DNA from: Burkholderiaceae bacterium
GTDB lineage: Bacteria; Pseudomonadota; Gammaproteobacteria; Burkholderiales; Burkholderiaceae
Direction of reading: 5' to 3'
Length of the DNA: 11,856 nt
Assembly: GCA_023253905.1 (NCBI GenBank)
Contig: JALREG010000101.1
Coordinates: forward strand, 1-11,856
How positions within the stretch are numbered: the first letter of the stretch is position 1; each line of letters opens with the position of its first letter. The notes under the pieces were generated by a model. It had not been told where the DNA came from. It saw only the letters and a program-made list of their open reading frames with translations, and searched no databases. Position numbers and translations under genes: made by a program. This document shows, in pieces, positions 1-6,229 of the stretch.

Positions 1-110
1 CGATCAACGACAGGCTGTTCAACACCAGGCTGCCCCCACCGCTCCAGCGCAGGAGCGAAGGGATGGCCGCCCACACGGGCCGATGAGAGGGCGAACACCC
101 TCCCTGGCAA
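1..110. other. Unassigned sequence upstream of the argS fragment
   Basis: I cannot assign these bases. Read in the argS frame they do not resemble the ArgRS catalytic core, and that frame carries a TGA at 84-86. No HIGH or KMSKS motif appears in any forward frame. One minus-strand frame stays open through the stretch, but its translation is not a family I recognise, and open frames are common at this base composition. An assembly edge or rearrangement boundary is the simplest explanation. Confidence 0.4.
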
Positions 111-686
111 GTGCGACGAACAACACCGGGCACGACCGACGCACCGGGCGCGGCTGATGCCGAACTCGCCGAGCGTCGTGGGCGTGATGCGGTGCGGTTT
201 TTCCTCGTCTCGCGCAAGGCCGATTCCGAATTCGTGTTCGATATCGACCTCGCGCTTTCCCAGAGCGACGATAACCCCGTCTATTACGTGCAATACGCGC
301 ACGCCCGCATCTGCTCGGTGTTTGAGCAGGCGAGCCGTCAGTCGGGCGAAGCGCAGGCGGCGCTTGAAGCGCGAATCCGCGCGCAGGCGCTGTCCTCGCC
401 AGCCTTCACCGAGCGGCTGGATGCGCCGCGTGAGGCGCTGCTGATGGCCCGGCTTGCCGAGTTTCCCGAACTGGTTGCGCAGTCGGCCGAAGAACTCACG
501 CCGCATGCGCTCGCATTTTTCCTCAAAGAACTCGCGGCTGATCTGCACGCTTACTATAATTCCGAACGATTTCTGGTTGACGATATCGGCCTTCGCGAAG
601 CGCGGCTCGCACTGCTTCTTGCCGTGCGGCAGGTGCTTCGTAACGGTCTCGCGCTCCTGGGTGTTTCAGCGCCGGAAAAAATGTAA
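111..686 (+). CDS. argS: Arginyl-tRNA synthetase, C-terminal fragment
   Basis: ArgRS charges tRNA-Arg with arginine in the cytoplasm. Only the C-terminal part is present. From about residue 24 (GRDAVRFF, then [26 protein letters not shown]) to the end ([10 protein letters not shown]) it matches class Ia ArgRS: the last part of the catalytic half followed by the helical DALR anticodon-binding domain with its VQYAHAR signature. A full enzyme has roughly 550-590 residues; this ORF has 191. The KMSKS-type loop should lie about 15 residues before GRDAVRF, but residues 1-23 (Pro/Ala/Thr-rich) show nothing like it, and the frame is closed by a TGA at 84-86. The GTG at 111 is only the first available start and probably not a true one. 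Either the window begins at a damaged or mis-assembled edge, or the gene is really truncated. The family call is sure; integrity is doubtful. The stop overlaps the next start codon by one base. Confidence 0.85.
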   Translation: MRRTTPGTTDAPGAADAELAERRGRDAVRFFLVSRKADSEFVFDIDLALSQSDDNPVYYVQYAHARICSVFEQASRQSGEAQAALEARIRAQALSSPAFTERLDAPREALLMARLAEFPELVAQSAEELTPHALAFFLKELAADLHAYYNSERFLVDDIGLREARLALLLAVRQVLRNGLALLGVSAPEKM

Positions 687-1303
687 TGCGGGTTCGTGGC
701 GGTCACGCGGCAATGGGTGCCTTTCAGCGCGGCAGCATCGCGCTCGGCATGATGCTGGGTATCGTCATCGGGCTCGCGGTGGCGGTGGCGGTGGCCGTGT
801 TCGTCACCCGCGCGCCGCTGCCATTCGTGAACAAGGTGGTGCGTAGCGGCGACCGTATCGTCGAGCCGCGCACGCCGGCTGAAGCGCCCGATCCCAACCG
901 CCCGTCGGCTGCTCGACAGCGTCCGGCCGATGCACCGGCACCCGCCGCCCGGAGCGCTGGTGAAACCCCGGCTGCAGGCACACCCGCCCCCGCGGCTGCG
1001 CCCGATCGCGCGCCAGCGGCAAGCGCGGGCGCGGCGCCCGCAGGCGATGGGGCCGAGGCCGCCACCGAGCGCATGCTCTATGTGCTGCAGGCGGGCGCCT
1101 TCAGGCTTGCCGATGATGCCGACAACATGAAGGCGAAGCTCGCCCTGATCGGACTCGAAGCGCGCGTGCAGCCTGCTGAGGTCAACGGTCAGCGCGTGTT
1201 TCGTGTTCGCATCGGACCGTACGTCAACCTTGACGATCTGAACCGGGCGCGCGCCCGGCTTGAAGAAAACGGCATTGAATCGTCGGTCGTGCGACAGCGC
1301 TGA
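686..1303 (+). CDS. SPOR-domain membrane protein (FtsN/DedD-like)
   Basis: This is a bitopic inner-membrane protein with a periplasmic peptidoglycan-binding SPOR domain. Residues about 16-41 form one transmembrane segment (GSIALGMMLGIVIGLAVAVA and onwards) after a short basic N-terminus. Residues about 55-128 are a low-complexity Pro/Ala linker, and about 130-205 are a SPOR domain (YVLQAGAF, then RVRIGPY). SPOR domains bind glycan strands lacking stem peptides at the septum, so a role in division or wall remodelling is likely. The layout fits the FtsN/DedD type, but an essential FtsN function cannot be claimed. The ATG at 686 shares a base with the argS stop and has GGAA upstream; a second ATG at 713 would give a shorter N-terminus. 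dsbA follows after 16 bases, and this pairing behind argS is usual in Burkholderiales. Confidence 0.88.
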   Translation: MRVRGGHAAMGAFQRGSIALGMMLGIVIGLAVAVAVAVFVTRAPLPFVNKVVRSGDRIVEPRTPAEAPDPNRPSAARQRPADAPAPAARSAGETPAAGTPAPAAAPDRAPAASAGAAPAGDGAEAATERMLYVLQAGAFRLADDADNMKAKLALIGLEARVQPAEVNGQRVFRVRIGPYVNLDDLNRARARLEENGIESSVVRQR

Positions 1304-1309
1304 TCCGAC

Positions 1310-1315
1310 AGGAGA
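1310..1315 (+). promoter_or_regulatory. Ribosome binding site of dsbA
   Basis: AGGAGA lies 4-5 bases before the ATG at 1320. It is the clearest Shine-Dalgarno in the first operon and decides the dsbA start at 1320 over the longer in-frame reading that begins at 1260 inside the SPOR gene. Confidence 0.75.
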
Positions 1316-1319
1316 ACCC

Positions 1320-1964
1320 ATGAACCCCACCCGCAGACTCTGTATTCAAGCGCTTGCCGCAGGCGGCGCCGGTGTGTCGGCGAGTCCGGCCCTGGCGCAG
1401 GGCGAGCCGGTTGCCGGTCGCGATTTCCGCGCGGTCAATCCAGTGCAGGCGGTCGAAGCGCCTGCTGGACGGGTTGAGGTCCTCGAGTTTTTTGCTTACT
1501 GGTGCCCGCATTGCGCCTCGCTTGAGGCCGAGCTTAATGACTGGCGTAAGCGCCAGCCCCCGGAAATCGTGTTCCGTCGGGAGCATGTGAGCTTTCGCGA
1601 AACCCGGATCCAGCAACTGCACTATGCGCTGGTGGCGCTCGGCAAGGCCGATGAACTTTCGCCACGCATCTTTCACGCCATCCATGTCGACAAGGTGCGG
1701 CTGGAAACCCCGCAGAAAATGGCCGAGGTGCTGGGGCTCGATCCCAAATCCTTCGCCGAGGTCTATGACTCGTTTTCGGTGCGTACCCGCGCCCGTCGCG
1801 GCACGCAGATTTCCGAGGCCTATGCCATCGATGGCGTGCCGTCGTTTGCGGTGGCGGGCAAATACCTCACCGCGCCCTCGATGGCGGGTTCGAACACCGC
1901 GGCGCTGCGGGTGGTCGACTGGCTGGCCGCGCGCGAGCGCAAATCCGCCGGCTCGCGCGGCTAA
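1320..1964 (+). CDS. dsbA: Thiol:disulfide interchange protein DsbA
   Basis: This periplasmic oxidase donates disulfide bonds to exported proteins and is reoxidised by DsbB. It has 214 residues, the usual size. Residues 1-28 are an export signal: TRRLCIQ, then a weakly hydrophobic Ala/Gly stretch ending in ALA-Q. The twin arginines suggest possible Tat export, though Sec is not excluded. The thioredoxin fold carries the active site in FFAYWCPHC, Cys62-Pro-His-Cys65, the classic DsbA CPHC. The later DGVPSFAV segment supplies the cis-proline loop facing the active site. The helical insertion of DsbA lies between them. The start at 1320 is set by AGGAGA just upstream. Its neighbours are a SPOR protein and an SDR gene. 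dsbB was not seen in this window. Confidence 0.95.
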   Translation: MNPTRRLCIQALAAGGAGVSASPALAQGEPVAGRDFRAVNPVQAVEAPAGRVEVLEFFAYWCPHCASLEAELNDWRKRQPPEIVFRREHVSFRETRIQQLHYALVALGKADELSPRIFHAIHVDKVRLETPQKMAEVLGLDPKSFAEVYDSFSVRTRARRGTQISEAYAIDGVPSFAVAGKYLTAPSMAGSNTAALRVVDWLAARERKSAGSRG

Positions 1965-1993
1965 GCGCGCGCGCGCGCCCCAGGACCGGCGCC

Positions 1994-2818
1994 ATGGCCC
2001 AACCGGACGCTGGCGGCCCGTCACCTGCCCAGGCCGCAGGCCCACGGGTGGTCATCACGGGCGCGTCAAGCGGACTGGGTGAGGCGCTGGCGTTTGAATA
2101 TGCGCGGCGCCATCCGCAGGCGGTGTTCGCACTGGTGGCGCGGCGGCCTGATCGTCTCGCCCAGGTCGCTGTTCAGCTTGCACCGGCCACCGTCCGGACT
2201 TTTGCCATCGACATCACCGATCGGGACGCGCTCAACGATGCGGCCGAGCGGTTTGTTGCCGAGTTTGGCGCCCCCGACATCGTGATTGCCAATGCTGGCA
2301 TCAGCGCAGGCACCCTCACCGCCGAGCGCGCTGATGGACCGGTGTTTCGTCGGATCATCGATGTGAATGTGGTGGCGCTCTTTGATACGTTCGCCGCGTT
2401 TCTGCCCGCGATACGTGCCGAGCGCCGCGGCACGCTGGTCGGGATTGCGAGCGTGGCCGGCATCCGCGGTTTGCCCGGGGCGGGCGCCTACAGCGCGAGC
2501 AAGTCGGCTGCAATCACCTACCTCGAGTCGCTGCGACTGGAGGAGCGCGAACACGGCATTCGCGTGGTGACGATCGCGCCCGGCTACATTCGTACGCCGA
2601 TGACAGCGGTCAACGCCTACCGCATGCCTTTTCTGATGCCGGCTGATGCGTTTGCGCGCCGTGCGGTCGACGCAATTGCCGCCGGTCGGTCCTTTGTCGT
2701 GATCCCACGACCCATGCGTGCGGTCGCGCTCATGCTGCGGGCGCTGCCCAACTGGCTCTATGACGCGCTCTTTGCGCGCGCACCGCGCAAGGCGCGGATC
2801 GCAGGCGATTCCTCATGA
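1994..2818 (+). CDS. Short-chain dehydrogenase/reductase (classical SDR)
   Basis: This is an NAD(P)-dependent oxidoreductase of 274 residues with a Rossmann fold; the substrate is unknown. It shows TGASSGLG at 22-29 (cofactor glycine motif), ANAG at 99-102, Asn125, catalytic Ser153 (in GIASVAG) and Tyr166-x3-Lys170 (YSASK). The Arg pair near residues 50-51 (VARRPDRL) after the second strand hints at NADP(H) preference. An N-terminal Pro/Ala-rich extension of about 16 residues precedes the fold. AGGA lies about 10 bases before the ATG. The TGA overlaps the next gene's ATG in an ATGA arrangement, indicating translational coupling. The C-terminal part (VIPRPMRAVALMLRALPNWLYDALFA) is hydrophobic/amphipathic and may touch the membrane, as in some lipid-active SDRs; that is inference. 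Confidence 0.9.
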   Translation: MAQPDAGGPSPAQAAGPRVVITGASSGLGEALAFEYARRHPQAVFALVARRPDRLAQVAVQLAPATVRTFAIDITDRDALNDAAERFVAEFGAPDIVIANAGISAGTLTAERADGPVFRRIIDVNVVALFDTFAAFLPAIRAERRGTLVGIASVAGIRGLPGAGAYSASKSAAITYLESLRLEEREHGIRVVTIAPGYIRTPMTAVNAYRMPFLMPADAFARRAVDAIAAGRSFVVIPRPMRAVALMLRALPNWLYDALFARAPRKARIAGDSS

Positions 2819-4734
2819 GCGCGCCACGGATCGTTTCGCTGGTCCCGAGCCTTACCGAGCTGGTGTGTGCGCTGGGGCGCGGCGACTGGCTGGTGGGCCG
2901 TACCGGCTTCTGTGTGCATCCGAGCGAGGCCTTGGCCCAGGTGCCGAAGGTGGGCGGGACCAAGACGGTCAACATCGAGAAGATCAGGAGGCTCGCGCCC
3001 ACTCATCTGATCGTCAATGTCGATGAAAATGAAAAGCCCACCGTCGAGGCCCTGTCCGAATTCATCCCCAATGTGGTGGTCACGCATCCGATTGCCATCG
3101 ACGATAACTTCGAGCTCTATCGGCGTTTTGGCCGCCTGTTTGATGCCGAGGCCCGCGCCGGTGAATTATGTGCGGAGCTCGAGCGCGCACTCGCGTTGAC
3201 GCGATCGGCGCCGCGCGCCACGCTTCGCGTTCTATATCTGATCTGGAATGATCCCTGGATGACGGTGTCCGCCGAGACCTTTATTGCGAAGATGCTGGCA
3301 AGTGTCGGGATCGAGGTGTGCGTGCCGCCGGGTGATGCACGCTACCCGTCGCTGTCGCTGGATGCAGTCGGCTCGCTGGGTGCCGATGCGGTCCTGCTGT
3401 CGTCCGAGCCGTGCCGATTTCGTCCGGCTGACCGCCGCGAGCTTCGTGCAGCGCTTGTCGCCGGCGCGGCGGCGCGGGTGCCCGTGCTGGGCATTGATGG
3501 CGAAATGACATCCTGGTACGGGCCGCGCGCGATCGAGGGCTTGCGGTATCTGCACGCGTATCGACGCCGACTCGAGATGCGGCTTGAGATGCGGCTGGCA
3601 GGGCGAACCTCACTTCGGCAGACGGCGTTGGCGAGCGCGTCGGGCGAGGCGTCCCTCGCCCGCGTTGGCTGCATGCTCGCGGCCGCCGTCATGCTGGGGT
3701 TCCTCGCTGCATGCTCGAGTGCGCCACCTGCCGTGCCTGGCGGGCCCGCGCCTGTACCGGAGGCGGGTACGCCGCCGCCAGCGGCCGGCACCGCGTCGCC
3801 TGGGCGTGGCCGGTTCTATCTCGACGATGGCCCTGGCGATCGACCGCTTGCCGAGCTTCAGAAAGTGCCGGACGCGGTGCCACGCGCCGAGCCGCTGCAT
3901 TCGCGAGCCAATCGACCCTATGTGATCTTCGGCCGACAGTACGAGCCGATGACGCGGATAGAGCCGTTTCGCGAGCGCGGGATCGCCACCTGGTACGGGC
4001 GCCGTTATCACGGCCGACCCACCTCGATCGGCGAGATCTATGACATGTACGCTATGACGGCCGCCCACCCCACCTTGCCGCTGCCCAGCTACGCCCGGGT
4101 GACCAACGTTCGAACCGGACGCAGCGTGATCGTGCGGGTGAACGACCGCGGCCCCTTTCTGCACGGTAGGGTGATCGACCTGTCGTACGCCGCGGCGGCC
4201 AAACTCGCAGCGGCGCTTCCAGGAAGCGCTGAGGTCGAGGTGGAACTGATCACCGAGTTTGATGCGACCACGACAGTCACGGCGTCTTCGCCCCCGCGGG
4301 CCGATCCCAGCCCGGTCGGCGTGCCGGCTGCGCAGGCGGTTCAGGTCACGCCGGTGTCATCGGCGAGCCTGCCGCCGCTACGTGCCGAGGAGGTACCGCG
4401 GGCATCCGCAGGCACGTCGACCGCAGCCACTGTGCCCGCGGCACCCGTCATGGCGGCCGCCCCCGAGGCGGCGGCAGTAGCGCCGTCATCGAACCCCGAT
4501 GGGCTGCTCCCAGGCCGCTATGTACAACTCGGCGCCTACCAGAGCCGTGAAGGCGCAGACGCTGCGCTTGCCCGACTGCGCGCGAGTGGATTGCCCGAGC
4601 CGGTCTCGGTCCGCCGGGATGGTGCGCTCCACAAGCTGGTTGCCGGGCCCTATCCCCAGGCCGCGGATGCGCAGGCTGCCCAGCGGCGGCTACGCGCTGC
4701 CACCGGCATCGAGGCTTTCGTGCTGTTGCGCTAG
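2815..4734 (+). CDS. rlpA: BtuF-like receptor domain fused in frame to RlpA lipoprotein
   Basis: One uninterrupted 639-residue frame holds two proteins usually encoded separately. Residues 1 to about 255 are a helical-backbone metal/cobalamin receptor (BtuF-like, periplasmic-binding-protein fold): SLVPSLTELVCALG at the N-terminus, VGGTKTVNIEKIRRLAPTHLIV, and a C-terminal lobe ending in YLHAYRRRLE. It has no signal peptide. Residues about 257-300 contain basic residues, a hydrophobic run and the lipobox LAAC with Cys300, a lipoprotein signal buried in mid-protein. A Pro-rich linker leads to the RlpA double-psi beta-barrel at about 388-475 (GIATWYG, GEIYDMYAMTAAH, VNDRGPF), with Glu407, Asp410, His418 and Asp444 at conserved family positions. 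After a second Ala/Pro linker a SPOR domain occupies 567-639. RlpA proteins are outer-membrane septal lipoproteins; some are lytic transglycosylases. Either this is a genuine fusion or RlpA is translated separately from an internal start (ATG at 3577 or 3589). The domain calls are firm; the single polypeptide is uncertain. Confidence 0.85.
   Translation: MSAPRIVSLVPSLTELVCALGRGDWLVGRTGFCVHPSEALAQVPKVGGTKTVNIEKIRRLAPTHLIVNVDENEKPTVEALSEFIPNVVVTHPIAIDDNFELYRRFGRLFDAEARAGELCAELERALALTRSAPRATLRVLYLIWNDPWMTVSAETFIAKMLASVGIEVCVPPGDARYPSLSLDAVGSLGADAVLLSSEPCRFRPADRRELRAALVAGAAARVPVLGIDGEMTSWYGPRAIEGLRYLHAYRRRLEMRLEMRLAGRTSLRQTALASASGEASLARVGCMLAAAVMLGFLAACSSAPPAVPGGPAPVPEAGTPPPAAGTASPGRGRFYLDDGPGDRPLAELQKVPDAVPRAEPLHSRANRPYVIFGRQYEPMTRIEPFRERGIATWYGRRYHGRPTSIGEIYDMYAMTAAHPTLPLPSYARVTNVRTGRSVIVRVNDRGPFLHGRVIDLSYAAAAKLAAALPGSAEVEVELITEFDATTTVTASSPPRADPSPVGVPAAQAVQVTPVSSASLPPLRAEEVPRASAGTSTAATVPAAPVMAAAPEAAAVAPSSNPDGLLPGRYVQLGAYQSREGADAALARLRASGLPEPVSVRRDGALHKLVAGPYPQAADAQAAQRRLRAATGIEAFVLLR
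3577..3714 (+). other. Candidate internal start and lipoprotein signal for RlpA
   Basis: ATG codons occur in frame at 3577, 3589 and 3673. The first two would give a signal peptide with a long Arg-containing n-region, then MLAAAVMLGFLAAC, with lipobox LAAC and lipidated Cys300 (full-frame numbering) encoded at 3712-3714. The residues after Cys are SS, consistent with outer-membrane sorting. No strong Shine-Dalgarno stands before any of the three ATGs. Reinitiation would yield a normal RlpA of about 380 residues. Confidence 0.5.
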
Positions 4735-5655
4735 TCGTAGCGCCCGCGCGTAGACCTCGCGATGCGGCCGGCCGGCCAGACGTTCAACGATCCGGGTGGC
4801 GCGACTCGTACCCATCTCACGCACCAGCGCGCCCAGCAGCTGATCCAGGTCCAGCGTGAGCGTCACCGCCTCGGTGGCGGGATCGGCTGACTGGGGGGCC
4901 GCTGATTCATGACCGTCTTCGCGCCGCGTGCCGGGCAACCGGAATTCCGCAGGGGCGATGATCAGGCCATATTCGCCTTTCAACCGCATCGGGTTGGCGA
5001 GCAGCCAGGCGGGTGCTTCGCCACTCAGGCAGCGATGAATTTCCTCGAACTTCTTGGTGAGCTCGCGCCCGAGCACGACCCAGCGCTCAGCGCCAAGCTG
5101 TTCAACGATCGCGGCAATCGTTGCCTCGATCCGGTGGGGCGACTCGAACAGCACCACCGGGCAATCGAGATCAGCGAGCGCTCGTAGCCGGTCGGCGCGG
5201 GCACGCGGGCGGGCAGGCAGGAACCCCTCAAACCTGAATGCGCCTTCAATCAGGCCGCTTGCACTCGCCAGTGCGGTGAGCGCGGAGGGCCCGGGGACCG
5301 GGATCACCCGCCCGCCCGATGCGAGCACTGCCGAGACAATGCGCGCACCTGGGTCGCTCACGCCGGGCGTGCCGGCGTCGGTCACCAGTGCCACCGACTT
5401 TGCCTCACCCAGCAGCGCAACGATCCGCTCGGCGATGGCGGCCTCATTGTGCTGATGCGCAGCAAGGAGCCGCGCGCGGCTAGCCACGCGAGCAAGGAGC
5501 GGCGCCGTGACACGCGTATCTTCTGCCGCCACGATTTCAACCTCGGCGAGCACCCGTGCAGCGCGCGCACTCAGGTCGCCCAGATGGCCGATTGGTGTGG
5601 CGACTACATATAATGCGCCGGGTTCAACCGTTGGGATGGTGTCGTGTCCGCTCAT
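4690..5655 (-). CDS. rsmI: 16S rRNA (cytidine1402-2'-O)-methyltransferase RsmI
   Basis: RsmI methylates the 2'-OH of C1402 in the decoding centre of 16S rRNA, using SAM; it belongs to the tetrapyrrole-methylase (class III) fold. From the ATG at 5655 the protein has 321 residues, slightly longer than E. coli RsmI (about 286). Motifs in order: LYVVATPIGHLGDLS at 15-29, AEDTR at 44-48, LVTDAGTPGVSDPG, PVPGPSALTALASASGL, then VLFESPHRI, and a C-terminal helical domain (MGTSRATRIVERLAGRPHREVYARAL). The family's usual TPIGNLGD reads TPIGHLGD here. An in-frame GTG at 5709 would add 18 residues unlike the family, so 5655 is preferred although its Shine-Dalgarno is poor. The last 45 bases overlap the convergent RlpA gene. 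It is divergent from yraN, a common arrangement. Confidence 0.95.
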   Translation of the reverse strand: MSGHDTIPTVEPGALYVVATPIGHLGDLSARAARVLAEVEIVAAEDTRVTAPLLARVASRARLLAAHQHNEAAIAERIVALLGEAKSVALVTDAGTPGVSDPGARIVSAVLASGGRVIPVPGPSALTALASASGLIEGAFRFEGFLPARPRARADRLRALADLDCPVVLFESPHRIEATIAAIVEQLGAERWVVLGRELTKKFEEIHRCLSGEAPAWLLANPMRLKGEYGLIIAPAEFRLPGTRREDGHESAAPQSADPATEAVTLTLDLDQLLGALVREMGTSRATRIVERLAGRPHREVYARALRLAQQHESLDAGGSA

Positions 5656-5843
5656 TGGCCGATCGGTCGGGATAAAGGGAAAAGAGACGGCGGCCGCCCA
5701 CGGCGGCACGGCTCACACTGTCCTGATTTTGCGCTGTTTCGGCCTCGAACGTTTCAGTTGTTGTTGCGCGGGACCGCGCCTCCGGTGCGACCGCTTACCT
5801 GTCACTTCACACCAGCCGCGGTTGGCAGCTGCGGGCCGTCGCC
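5656..5843. promoter_or_regulatory. Divergent intergenic region between rsmI and yraN
   Basis: This gap must hold the promoters for rsmI (minus) and yraN (plus) unless they are transcribed from elsewhere. I found no convincing -35/-10 pair on either strand. A perfect short inverted repeat GCGCGG-GA-CCGCGC lies at 5766-5779, with a loop too short for a stable hairpin at full pairing. No rnpB-like conserved block was seen. Confidence 0.4.
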
Positions 5844-6194
5844 GTGACGCGCTCGCCCACGCAACGGCTGGGGGATGCAGGCGAAGACCTTGCACTGGCG
5901 TACCTGGAGCGCGCCGGTTTGTTGCTGGTGGCGCGGCAGGTGGCCGGGCGCTTTGGCGAAATCGATCTGATCATGCGCGACCGCGACGAGCTGGTGTTCG
6001 TCGAGGTTCGCCGCCGTAGCCGAAGCGATTACGGATCGGCTGCCGATAGCATCGGGGCGGCCAAGCAGGGTAAGCTGCGCCGCAGCGCCGAACTGTGGTT
6101 GCAGAAGCAGTACGGCGATCGATGGCCGGCTTGCCGGTTCGATGTCTGTGCGATCGATGCCGAGCGCATCGATTGGATACGCAATGCCTTCTGA
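5844..6194 (+). CDS. yraN: YraN family protein (UPF0102, endonuclease-like fold)
   Basis: This is a 116-residue cytoplasmic protein of the UPF0102/YraN family, related in fold to Holliday-junction resolvase-type nucleases; its cellular role is not settled. It shows the N-terminal QRLGDAGEDLALAYLERAG helix and the core GEIDLIMRDRDELVFVEVRRR, in which the nuclease-like acidic residues (Glu and Asp of GEID, Glu of VEV) are kept. The position often held by Lys after VEV is Arg, a variation common in the family. SAADSIGAAKQGKLRRSAELWL follows. The start is the GTG at 5844, which gives the normal N-terminus; the Shine-Dalgarno is weak. dolP starts 35 bases downstream without the usual SIS-domain gene between. 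Confidence 0.92.
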   Translation: MTRSPTQRLGDAGEDLALAYLERAGLLLVARQVAGRFGEIDLIMRDRDELVFVEVRRRSRSDYGSAADSIGAAKQGKLRRSAELWLQKQYGDRWPACRFDVCAIDAERIDWIRNAF

Positions 6195-6229
6195 CGATAG
6201 AATTTGTGCTGCTGCCAACGGGTGAAAAC

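Noticed and set aside
1..110. Minus-strand frame open through the left edge as a possible separate gene
   Set aside because: It stays open with a fairly protein-like composition, but it is too short and unrecognised to call, and may be mis-assembled sequence.
554..1330. Long minus-strand open frame opposite the SPOR gene
   Set aside because: It lies antisense to a clear SPOR protein, its translation is Arg/Ala-rich low complexity with no family features, and such frames are expected at this GC content.
1224..2045. Long minus-strand open frame opposite dsbA
   Set aside because: It mirrors the codon pattern of dsbA, which has an intact CPHC active site and a good ribosome site on the plus strand.
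2700..2815. B12 riboswitch ahead of the BtuF-like domain
   Set aside because: The upstream sequence is coding SDR gene with an ATGA overlap, leaving no leader, and no B12-box was seen.
5507..6019. Plus-strand open frame spanning the rsmI/yraN gap
   Set aside because: It overlaps rsmI antisense and yraN out of frame; the Arg-rich translation is not a recognisable protein.
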